From NCBI GenBank assembly GCA_903901335.1, contig CAIUQR010000034.1:53736-117735 (forward strand): a stretch of DNA of 64,000 nt, in the 5' to 3' direction. The translations under genes and the position numbers were made by a program. This DNA comes from an uncultured delta proteobacterium (lineage in GTDB: Bacteria; Desulfobacterota; Desulfobulbia; Desulfobulbales; Desulfocapsaceae). Numbering within the stretch: the first letter of the stretch is position 1; the number at the start of each line of letters is the position of its first letter. The notes beneath the pieces are model-generated. The model made no database searches. It was not told where the DNA came from and worked only from the letters and a program-made list of their open reading frames with translations. Positions 57,593 through 64,000 of the stretch are shown piece after piece.

Positions 57593-58748
57593 AATCCTTT
57601 TTGTGGATGATGAGCCGAGAACCTTGCAGGCATTCGAACGCCAGCTCAAAAAACGGTTTTCTATCCGAACGGCCGGCAGCGCCTCGGAGGCCTTAAATAT
57701 CCTGCAGGCGGATGGTCCCTGTGCTGTGATCATCTCTGATATGCGAATGCCGGGAATGGACGGTATTCAATTGCTTTCTCTGGTCAAGGATCTGTATCCG
57801 GATATGGTGCGGGTTATGCTCACCGGCAATGCCGACCAGGAAACCGCGATCGAGGCGGTGAACAGCGGGGAGATATTCAGATTCCTGACCAAACCCAGCA
57901 CGTCAGAGGCTTTGACGATCTCGCTGGAATCGGCGCTCAGGCAATACAGATTGAATACCGCAGAAAAAGAACTCCTGAACCAGACCCTGAAGGGGAGCGT
58001 CGAAGTCCTGTGTGAGTTGTTGAGTCTGGCCAACGCAACTGCCTTCAGCAGCGGCTATCGCATTAAAAAGACGGTTCTCGAGGTGGCGAACAATCTTCAG
58101 CTCGACAGACTGTGGCAGTATGAAATAGCCGCCCTGATGTCCCGGATAGGTTGTGTGACAATCCCTGACGATATTTTGCGAAAGATACAGACGGGTGGGG
58201 ATTTGACCCGGAAAGAGAGGGAAATGTACCAGAATCATCCGAATATCGGGGCAAAACTGATAGGAAAGATCCCGCGGCTGGAGCATGTCGCGGCCATGAT
58301 ACAGAGCCAGATGCGGCCTTATGATACCTACGATGAAGAACCGGGGATGCTTTTAACGGAAGAAGAAAAGATAGGCGCGCAGATCCTGAAGGCGACTATA
58401 GATCATGATTATCTGCTGCTTCAGGGCCTCAGCCATGTCGATGCCCTGCGGACGATGGAAATGCGTCAGGGGGCATATAATCCCGAGATCCTGAGGATAC
58501 TGACCGACAAGGAAGTCGCAACAGAGCGGGTCAGAATCGTCACCTTGAACTTTGAGGATATTATCCCCGGAATGGTAGCCGATGAGGATATTCTTGCTAA
58601 AAACGGGGCGTTGATTATTCCGCGTGGCCAGGAGATTACCTGGTCCGTTATCCAAGGGCTGACAAATTTTCTCGAACACCTAGGAATCAGAGATCCCATT
58701 CGGGTGCGTGTATACGAGAGAGCACACTACGAGTCTCTGCCGACATAA
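57579..58748 (+). CDS. Response regulator with degenerate HD-GYP domain, paralogue
   Basis: 389 residues from ATG 57579, with GGAG 10 nt upstream. The receiver Asp is in ISDMRMPGMDG. The output domain again follows the HD-GYP order without the metal-binding residues (MSRIG in place of LHDIG; QMRPYDTYDEE at the GYP position). The LKGSVEVLCELLSLANATAF block and the C-terminal tail match the protein at 55164-56300 closely, pointing to a local duplication around the HDOD gene. Confidence 0.8.
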   Translation: MKKYEILFVDDEPRTLQAFERQLKKRFSIRTAGSASEALNILQADGPCAVIISDMRMPGMDGIQLLSLVKDLYPDMVRVMLTGNADQETAIEAVNSGEIFRFLTKPSTSEALTISLESALRQYRLNTAEKELLNQTLKGSVEVLCELLSLANATAFSSGYRIKKTVLEVANNLQLDRLWQYEIAALMSRIGCVTIPDDILRKIQTGGDLTRKEREMYQNHPNIGAKLIGKIPRLEHVAAMIQSQMRPYDTYDEEPGMLLTEEEKIGAQILKATIDHDYLLLQGLSHVDALRTMEMRQGAYNPEILRILTDKEVATERVRIVTLNFEDIIPGMVADEDILAKNGALIIPRGQEITWSVIQGLTNFLEHLGIRDPIRVRVYERAHYESLPT

Positions 58749-58989
58749 CGCACTGAGGCTGCCGGAAAGAATGCAGCGGAGAAATCAGGACTAGGAGTAC
58801 ACATCTGAAAAATGGATGGGGTCGGCGATGGGACTTGAATGCTGTTTATGTGTTACCTTATAAACGTAGAAATTGAATGTTTGAGATTTAGTGGCTCTGC
58901 GAGTGCGCGAGCTTGTCCGTCAAACGTGTGAGCGGTTTGAAATCCAAATATTGCGGGGTGTTGTGAGTAAAGATCATGTGCATATCTTA

Positions 58990-59008
58990 GAGCTTATTCG
59001 TAAATAAA
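58990..59008 (+). repeat. IS5-family terminal inverted repeat, left
   Basis: GAGCTTATTCGTAAATAAA. It matches the inverted copy at 59896-59914 in 18 of 19 positions and contains the transposase stop codon (58994-58996 on the minus strand). Confidence 0.93.
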
Positions 59009-59828
59009 ACCTGCTTTCCTAAACGCGATTATGGCCGCAGCCATGTGCAACAAAGCTTCATGTCTCTCGGCTAGTTTTTCGAATCGTACCAAGAGCTTCC
59101 TGAATCTATTAAACCATGAATGGGCAACCTCAACCACATACCTTCGAGCTCTATAAGTTGGATTGTTTTTCTTCTCCTGGATTTCTTCTCCGCGTTGTTT
59201 GACATGCGGAATGTATAGCCGATCTTTGATAATTTGCTGCGCAGGTTCTCCGGAATATCCTTTATCAGCACAAAGATGTTGTGCCGTATCAGGACGTTCG
59301 ATAACAATCGCATCAAGCACTGCTCCCAATTGGCTGACATCATGCCGGTTTGCTCCGGTTGCGACTATCGAGAGCGGGACACCACGCTCGTCCACCAGAA
59401 GATGTCGTTTGGTACCGTTTTTTCCCCCTGTCTGTCGGGTTACGACCAACGGTTTCTTGAGCAAGTGGGGCTTTGACCATTGCGCCATCAATGCTTTGCC
59501 AGCGCCAGGCTATGCCCTCCATGTCATCATATTCGGCAAGGCCAGATCGCCAGAGTGCGAGGAAAAATCCTGCACGTTGCCATCTTGCAAAATGAGTATA
59601 GATTGCGCTCGGACTACCGAATCGCTCTTTGGGCAATGCCTGCCATTGGCAACCTGTTCGTAGCACATACATTATGGCCTCAAAAATTTTCCGGGAAGGT
59701 ATGGGCTTTCTGCCACCCCCGGATTTACGCTTATATGTTTTTTTCGGATCACGTTTAGGAGTAGGTATAATTGGTTCAACCTTTTTCCAGAAAGAGTCGG
59801 AGACTTCCCATGCTTTTATTTGTGCCAT
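58994..59828 (-). CDS. IS5-family transposase in two frames (programmed shift likely)
   Basis: The 5' frame starts at ATG 59828 behind GGGGGTG and encodes the HTH/DUF4096-like part (SFWKKVEPIIPTPKRDPKKT, GGGRKPIPSRKIFEAIMYVL) and the first catalytic Asp region SIDGAMVKAPLAQE. The 3' frame, ending at 58994, encodes GTKRHLLVDERGVPL, then CADKGYSG and the C-terminal RRYVVEVAHSWFNRFRKLL motif of the DDE transposase. The frames meet at a G5A6 run (T6C5 on the plus strand, 59418-59428). A +1 shift or transcript slippage there gives one protein of about 277 residues. Both halves are otherwise intact, so the element may be functional. Confidence 0.88.
59418..59428 (-). other. Slippery G5A6 tract joining the transposase frames
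   Basis: On the minus strand GGGGGAAAAAAC lies exactly where homology passes from the upstream frame (GRNPTDRGKK) to the downstream frame (GGKNGTKRH). Homopolymer runs like this support ribosomal frameshifting or RNA polymerase slippage in IS elements. Confidence 0.6.
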
Positions 59829-59895
59829 AATCACCCCCGTCGAAAGATTAATATGATTAAGGGTAATATAGCTGTTATGTAAAGAAAAATCTATA

Positions 59896-59914
59896 TTTAT
59901 TTACGAATAAGATC
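59896..59914 (-). repeat. IS5-family terminal inverted repeat, right
   Basis: Read on the minus strand this is GATCTTATTCGTAAATAAA, differing from the left repeat only at position 3. Confidence 0.93.
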
Positions 59915-60151
59915 TTAGTCTCTGCACCTCCCGATATTTCACCTTCTGATATCATGCGCAGGGTCAAGGGGAGGGTGTCCCAAAAGATTTTTGAGGAATT
60001 TCCTCTGATAAAGAAGAGATATTGGGGACGGCATTTTTGAGCTCGGGGTTACTTTTGTGTAACATCTGGAGAACTCACGAAGGAAATGATACACGAATAT
60101 TTGGCCCATCACTTTGAAAAGGACCCCAATGATCAGTTTGACGTCGAATAA

Positions 60152-60218
60152 ACCGGCTAAAGCCGGTGTCGCTGGACTTTCAGTCCGCGATTTTAAACTC
60201 ACCGACTCCTAGTCGGTG
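60152..60218 (+). repeat. IS200/IS605-type right end with three hairpins
   Basis: Directly after the tnpA stop come three strong hairpins: ACCGGCT-AA-AGCCGGT (60152-60167), GGACT-TTC-AGTCC (60174-60186) and CACCGACT-CCT-AGTCGGTG (60200-60218). Subterminal imperfect hairpins are the recognition structures of Y1 transposases, so this is the element's right end. The left end could not be identified. No tnpB is present. Confidence 0.8.
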
Positions 60219-60703
60219 GTTGTTTAGTTGTAAATTTATAAGACAGCAGTGAGTAGTAATCTGAACTTGTTGTGATAACATAGGATTAAGATCTTAGAAG
60301 TGGCAATATTAACGCTTGTCACGATTCGCACGCTCAGGCTTGTCAGGAATTATGTTGCGAGATGCCGCTACAAACTGAAGATTGGCGTAGCAAATCTAGT
60401 AGGCTTGTTGCGGTCAGATAAAAATGGACAATTAAACTTTCCTGAATAACTTCACTTGAAACTTGGCCAATTTCAGGGAGGAGGTCAGTTCCGTCGCGAG
60501 AGATTTGCACTGCCAACCTACTCTCAGGTTGATGCTACAATAGTTAAGACTATTCCTGATATGCCCTGCCTGAACAGTAAGAAGGTTACCCATCAAAAAT
60601 ATAGCAGTAAACTGTCATAAACGGAGGAGCCATAACTGATCGGCAGAGTTTGATTCCAAGCGTGTCTCTAACAAACTGATATGTTACACAAAAGTGTATA
60701 ATC
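60219..60703. other. 485-bp gap without recognisable gene
   Basis: AT-rich sequence between the IS200-type right end and hgcB. Short ORFs on both strands have frequent stops and no motif I recognise. A weak stem TACAC/GTGTA (about 60685-60698) just past the hgcB stop is the only candidate terminator. Confidence 0.5.
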
Positions 60704-60997
60704 TCAACAGCCGCAACGAGACGGAGCTTTTCCGCGAATTCTGGCAACCCAGCTGTTGATTATATAGGAAGCACAGCCGCAGCCATCATCGGGGTTTACG
60801 TAGATGGCTGCAGTCGGACAGTTTTTTGCACATGCACCGCATTCCATGCAAGCATTTAGGTCGACAATCTTGGCTTTGCCGTCACGGACCTGGAAGATGC
60901 GGTGTGGGCAAACCAACTGGCAATTGCCGCAACCGATGCATTTGTCCTCCGACAAACGAAGGATCGCAGTGTCATCAAGATATCTGAAACCTTGCAC
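60704..60997 (-). CDS. hgcB: Ferredoxin HgcB (mercury methylation)
   Basis: 97 residues from GTG 60997, selected because AAGGAG (61004-61009) is spaced 6 nt before it and the protein then starts MQGFRYLDDTA, as HgcB proteins do. Two [4Fe-4S] motifs are CIGCGNCQLVCPH and CMECGACAKNCPT. After them come the conserved GCGCASYIINSW segment and a Cys pair at the very C-terminus (SRCGC). HgcB passes electrons to the corrinoid of HgcA. It follows hgcA by 22 bp. The known requirement for both proteins in Hg(II) methylation makes this pair diagnostic. Confidence 0.92.
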   Translation of the reverse strand: MQGFRYLDDTAILRLSEDKCIGCGNCQLVCPHRIFQVRDGKAKIVDLNACMECGACAKNCPTAAIYVNPDDGCGCASYIINSWVARIRGKAPSRCGC

Positions 60998-61019
60998 GAA
61001 ATTCTCCTTTTTTCTTTGT

Positions 61020-62210
61020 TTACACAAACGGTCCGGCAATCCAGAATATCAAGGCCAAAATCGCCGATCCAATCTGAAATATCAGACCGTTTCGCATCTC
61101 CTTGGCTACCCCTGAAAGTGAAGTGAATGGCGTTGAGCCGGTGAAGTTCATCGCCAGATAGGCGGAACTGCTGATGGTCCAAAGGCAGATGGCAATCTTT
61201 TCAATGTCGCCCAGCGATTGCCAACCAATAAACAGCAGAAGGAGTGAAGCAAGGCTCCCCATAATTGCCCCTTTCAGCCAAAACTGACGAAATGGCAGCC
61301 ATGGCAAAAGAAGAGGAGTGGCTACCGCCCCGGCGAACATTGCCGTCAATGTGGCGAAGACCAATAAAATACCCCGGTTGAAGGCCAAGGTCGGAGAAAA
61401 GAAGTCCGGCGATATCCCCGACAGGATGAAAATGATCAAAGCCACGACGCTTAACTGTTTCCAAAGCATACAGATTTCCAGCGGGATGAGGACCGCCCGT
61501 TCGCGCAGGGTAAAGGTCACAGTACGCATGTCCTCATCGGCTTCCCCAGCCTGCAGAAATTTCGGCAAGTCAGCGGCCAATATCGGCCCAAATCGACCCC
61601 TGAAGCCGCAGAGCTTTTTTAGCTCATGGGCAGCAACCCCGTTCGCCGAGAGTTGAGGCAGAAGCACTTCCCTGTGAGTAACAATCTGGTCGAGATTTGC
61701 TTTGTGAACCTGATAGGCGATTTCCTCGGCGGAAAAAGTACCCTTGCCTGCGGCACACCAGACATTGATGCCGCGGGTATCGATTACCAAAAGCCAAGCG
61801 TTTACACCCACGAGTCCTTGACGCAGAGTGTCAAAACTTAATTTGTAGTTGGCTGTAACTACTACCGGCGACGTTGTACTCGGTTCGCCTATACAGTAGA
61901 GGCCTGGGGTAATTTTATAGTTGTTGCGGAAAAAACCGGTTCTGGCACCGATAGTACCGAGTTTGTCACGCATGGCAAGCTCGGCTGCCACCCGTGGCAC
62001 CGGCCCGACGGAGGTATCAACGAAGCCCTCGACAAAAGAGAGAATGCCATATCCGGCGCGTTCATTACCACTGGACCGTGGCTGCGGTTTTGGGCCTCAA
62101 CAGGGGGCGGCTGGGATTTCTGTCGGCATCTGGCAAGGAGCAATATCGGGCTGCTTACCCGAATCGGATGGACGCAGGAGCAATATTTGATGCTGGAGCT
62201 GACTATTCAA
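61020..62210 (-). CDS. hgcA: Corrinoid methyltransferase HgcA, with in-frame TGA (putative selenocysteine)
   Basis: 396 codons from TTG 62210, which follows a perfect AGGAGG with a 5-nt spacer. The cap-helix motif NVWCAAGK (codons 149-156, cobalt-facing Cys152) and a C-terminal membrane domain of about five helices (about residues 245-396, including NFTGSTPFTSLSG) are the hallmarks of HgcA and separate it from CO-dehydrogenase corrinoid proteins. Codon 38 is TGA (62097-62099), right after a Cys codon. The conserved block ERAGYGILSFVEGFVDT and VGPVPRV lies after it in the same frame. No ATG, GTG or TTG occurs between the TGA and GTG 62000, and that GTG is inside the conserved block. A SECIS-like hairpin follows. 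Read-through as Sec is the favoured view; a nonsense mutation or sequence error is possible. Confidence 0.9.
62068..62081 (-). promoter_or_regulatory. SECIS-like hairpin in hgcA mRNA
   Basis: On the minus strand CCAC-GGTCCA-GTGG forms a 4-bp stem with a loop that starts GG. The loop begins 19 nt after the TGA (62097-62099), close to the 18 nt seen in Escherichia coli fdhF, whose loop also contains GGUC. Bacterial SECIS elements need a G in the first loop positions at about this distance. The stem is short, and an alternative ACCG/CGGT stem is possible. Confidence 0.5.
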
Positions 62211-62259
62211 TTGGGCCTCCTGAATATTTTCTTCACCAGAGTTTTTCGCTCTAGAACAA

Positions 62260-63192
62260 TTATGCTCTGATATTCATCCCCTGCAGAACAAGGCGAAGTT
62301 CGATACTTATCTGGTCAAAAACCGTGTGCATTCCTAGATGCTCAAAAAAACGACTGGAACCGTAAATGATATTCCATCGGGTGCGGTCGAGGTCAAAATG
62401 GGCTTCCAAACCCAGGGAACCATCCTCCCGCACTGTGATGATTGCTGGAAAATCAAGATTCTTTGTTACACCACGCAGGCTGAGTGAACCTTTGAGCATA
62501 CTGTTGGTACTTGTCCTATAGGGAGTATCGGCTATCTCTCCCTGATCAATACTAAAGGTTGCAGTTGGAAATAATCTGGTGAAAAAAAAGTCATCGGATT
62601 TCAGATGTGCGAGAAGTACCGGCTGAAGTTCATCACCGGCCAGATTGACATTCTCCATGGCATCCATATCAACCACCAATTCTCCGGTTAGAGAACGTCC
62701 GCGCACGATGAGGTGGCCGCTTTTCAGCGGAAGTTTGCCGAAGTGTTTGTTGTTCTGGTTGCGACCGGACCATCCCATGATACTGGCCCCGGTATCCAAT
62801 TGATATTCACCGTCAAACGATGGTAGGAGGGTAGCCGAATCAACATTCCCCTCTGCTGCGTCACACCCTTCAACCGGATAACCTGCTGCGCGCCAGGCGG
62901 CAATTCCCCCATCCAAAATGAAGACCTGCCGGTATCCGCTCCTCTGGAGTTTTTCCGCCGCAGTCACCGCATCGAGGGAATGACTACTGGAACCGTAGAG
63001 GACAATGGCACTGTCCTTATCTGCGCAGAGGGTTCTCATATCATCAAGAAAAGTCACCTGATAAACACAGACATTAGCGGCTGCAGGAAGATGTGTTTTT
63101 GCAAAATGCTCTGTTGGAAGGGTGTGTATGAGCAAGGCGCCATCTTTAATCTTCAAAAGGGCCTCCTCAGGTTTAATATAAGTTAAATTCAT
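62260..63192 (-). CDS. Rhodanese-like domain fused to a YceI-like domain
   Basis: 310 residues from ATG 63192, with GGAG 8 nt upstream. Residues 1-115 form a rhodanese fold (ALLIHTLPTEHFAKTHLPAA, VFILDGGIAAWRAAGYP), but the active-site loop reads IVLYGSSSHSLDA and has no Cys, so sulfur transfer is unlikely. Residues about 120-310 match YceI, a lipocalin-like isoprenoid-binding domain (ASIMGWSGRNQ, LRGVTKNLDFPAIITV). There is no signal peptide, so it should be cytoplasmic. It lies 49 bp upstream of hgcA on the same strand and is probably co-transcribed with hgcAB. Confidence 0.82.
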   Translation of the reverse strand: MNLTYIKPEEALLKIKDGALLIHTLPTEHFAKTHLPAAANVCVYQVTFLDDMRTLCADKDSAIVLYGSSSHSLDAVTAAEKLQRSGYRQVFILDGGIAAWRAAGYPVEGCDAAEGNVDSATLLPSFDGEYQLDTGASIMGWSGRNQNNKHFGKLPLKSGHLIVRGRSLTGELVVDMDAMENVNLAGDELQPVLLAHLKSDDFFFTRLFPTATFSIDQGEIADTPYRTSTNSMLKGSLSLRGVTKNLDFPAIITVREDGSLGLEAHFDLDRTRWNIIYGSSRFFEHLGMHTVFDQISIELRLVLQGMNIRA

Positions 63193-63264
63193 GGGATGCT
63201 CCAATTATTTAAATACAAATAAAATCTTACAAAACTACACCTCTGCAGAGAAGAAATCCTCCTG

Positions 63265-63282
63265 TTCTTATCACTATAAGAA
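63265..63282. promoter_or_regulatory. Perfect inverted repeat upstream of the rhodanese-hgcAB operon
   Basis: TTCTTAT-CACT-ATAAGAA, two perfect 7-bp arms, about 73-90 bp upstream of the rhodanese-YceI start. A second short palindrome CTCTGCAGAG is at 63241-63250. The position suits an operator; the regulator is not in the window. Confidence 0.45.
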
Positions 63283-63429
63283 TGGGCATCGGATAAACAA
63301 GCTTTTCCGAACAAAGGACAAGTCGGAAGCATGGTCTTTTTAGCCAGGATAATTTCCGTCTATTAGCAGGAGATGATTCTTGGCAATGTAAAGGGAATGC
63401 TCGACACGTCTATTTGATATGTTTCCTGA

Positions 63430-63650
63430 CTGTCGCTACTGCATTTGAGCCCCTTGTATTTCTGAATCACTGCCGGATTCGTCATAGGTTCCGTATCCGT
63501 TATCAATCAGGACGTCCACCAGCCAGTACCAATTGAATATTGATTTCACAACGACGCCTGAAATCCATTCATAGAGTGGTGCAAGCTCAGCCAGAACGAC
63601 ACCTGGTTGATTGGGGAGTTTCTGATAGAGCGCGATGCGCTTATCCTGTA
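63430..63650 (-). pseudogene. IS110-family transposase fragment
   Basis: The minus-strand reading KRIALYQKLPN, LAELAPLYEWISGVVVKS and FNWYWLVDVLIDNGY matches the N-terminal DEDD domain of IS110/IS1111 transposases. After about 63490 the match continues in the next frame (NPAVIQKYKGLKCSSD), so a frameshift is present. Neither the start nor the rest of the gene exists. Its 5' side runs into the end of the amine oxidase gene. Confidence 0.8.
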
Positions 63651-64000
63651 ATGCGCTTCGAAAACCTTAGCCCTGCTTCCAATGCTCCCTCAATCAGACC
63701 ACCGTTGCTAAAAGATGTTTCCGTCGAGATGAATTCTAGCTTCCCATCCCATGCATTGCCCAATTGAAGATTTAGCCCATACTGTGGATGATGGGTTTGC
63801 GGATTGCGATCGGCGTCATTAGCGGTAAATTTTTCCGTACTCCAATCCTGAAAATGAACCGCTTTAGGCCGATTCGCTTCATTCCCAAACAACATCGCTA
63901 ATTGAGCTGTTGCTTGTCTAATAAATTCAGACCGCCCTATACTTGCCCGACTCTTTGCATCCAGCCCGGAAAAACCAAACAAACTGAAAGTGCTTCCAGA
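63641..64000 (-). CDS. Flavin-containing amine oxidase, C-terminal part (partial)
   Basis: 119 codons remain; the frame is open at the window edge (SGSTFSLFGFSGLDAKSRAS). The C-terminal FAD-binding part ISTETSFSNGGLIEGALEAG is typical of monoamine-oxidase-like flavoproteins, and EDW-type FQDWSTEKFT with HHPQYG precedes it. The stop lies inside the junction with the IS110 fragment, so the last residues (RFSKRITG) may be partly element-derived. The substrate is unknown. Confidence 0.8.
   Translation of the reverse strand, partial: SGSTFSLFGFSGLDAKSRASIGRSEFIRQATAQLAMLFGNEANRPKAVHFQDWSTEKFTANDADRNPQTHHPQYGLNLQLGNAWDGKLEFISTETSFSNGGLIEGALEAGLRFSKRITG

Larger units (their letters stand above)
58990..59914 (-). 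mobile_element. IS5-family insertion sequence, 925 bp, inside tnpA
   Basis: The element is bounded by 19-bp terminal inverted repeats (one mismatch) and flanked by the direct repeat TTA (58987-58989 and 59915-59917). A TNA-type 3-bp duplication is known for some IS5 subgroups. Removing the element and one TTA restores the tnpA frame exactly, which fixes its borders. It carries one transposase in two overlapping frames. Confidence 0.93.
58832..60151 (+). pseudogene. IS200/IS605-type Y1 transposase tnpA, disrupted by an IS5 element
   Basis: Before the insertion, 58891-58989 reads VALRVRELVRQTCERFEIQI and then VSKDHVHIL, which holds the HUH motif (HVH). After the insertion the frame resumes at 59918 with VSAPPDISPSDIMRRVKGR and runs to a stop at 60149-60151, passing the Y1 tyrosine region in EMIHEYLAHHF. 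Joining the halves across one TTA gives the canonical DHVH-ILVSAPP sequence. The gene was also broken by a TGA at 60038-60040, where the family's HFWARGY has its Trp. The N-terminal part (58832-58890) is decayed, with traces only (PYKRR) in another frame. Confidence 0.9.

Noticed and set aside
60038..60040. In-frame TGA in the IS200-type tnpA as a second selenocysteine codon
   Set aside because: The family has Trp here (HFWARGY), the gene is disrupted by an insertion, and no suitable hairpin follows. A TGG-to-TGA mutation explains it.
60704..60706. hgcB TGA stop as selenocysteine
   Set aside because: The protein already ends at the expected place with its C-terminal Cys pair, and the codons beyond show no conserved sequence.
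61889..62143. Minus-strand 84-codon ORF overlapping the hgcA start
   Set aside because: It is out of frame with hgcA. The hgcA frame encodes the conserved N-terminal block, so this ORF is a shadow.
63540..63767. Plus-strand 75-codon ORF near the right edge
   Set aside because: It is antisense to the IS110 fragment and amine oxidase, both of which are recognisable proteins.
1..64000. CRISPR arrays, tRNA or rRNA genes
   Set aside because: No regularly spaced repeats, cloverleaf-like sequences or rRNA segments were seen on reading. A covariance-model scan would be needed to exclude small RNAs.

Overview
The window reads as a chromosome segment of an anaerobic Gram-negative bacterium, most likely a deltaproteobacterium (Desulfobacterota, Desulfobulbales-like). 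The grounds are lipid A and LPS genes (lpxL, msbA, lpxB), formate-tetrahydrofolate ligase, full-length NifU with NifS, ThyX, many NtrC/PAS/HDOD-type signalling proteins and the mercury-methylation pair hgcAB. The lineage is an inference; no rRNA or tRNA gene was found.

Layout. 1-420: end of an integron-like gene cassette (HEPN-like gene plus a 60-bp attC-like site). 583-6425: a PAS/GAF sensor, a small secreted protein, then a PHP phosphoesterase overlapping an NtrC-type regulator. 6437-15957: nadK-proC, a three-part glycosyltransferase, a Trm112-like peptide, ppsA and a phosphohexomutase. 16170-21701: nifU-nifS-thyX converging on fhs. 21976-24207: a PilB ATPase fused to a cyclic-nucleotide-binding domain. 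24335-37030: an envelope block (ELM1-like, GT4, lpxL, msbA, DsbC-like, K+ channel, livHMGF, Gfo/Idh oxidoreductase, lpxB). 37123-41366 (minus): queD-queE-nucleotide-sugar dehydrogenase-molybdopterin-binding protein-pseudouridine synthase. 41603-48559 (plus): DUF1015, trmN6, comM, two unknowns, thiL. 48593-49971 (minus): dCMP deaminase and an alpha/beta hydrolase. 50223-58748: a sensory island of two periplasmic binding proteins, a histidine kinase and three response regulators, two of which are paralogues with a degenerate HD-GYP domain.

58800-64000 is a mobile-element-rich accessory region. An IS5-family element with a TTA target duplication sits inside the tnpA of an IS200/IS605-type element, whose right-end hairpins survive. 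Beyond it, on the minus strand, lie a rhodanese-YceI protein, hgcA and hgcB, then a fragment of IS110 transposase abutting an amine oxidase that runs off the window.

The most notable observation is in hgcA. The reading frame that carries the conserved N-terminal part of HgcA contains an in-frame TGA directly after a Cys codon. A small hairpin with a GG-starting loop lies 19 nt downstream, as expected for a bacterial SECIS element. No usable start codon lies between this TGA and the conserved region. The simplest reading is that this HgcA is a selenoprotein (Cys37-Sec38); the alternatives are a nonsense mutation or a sequence error.
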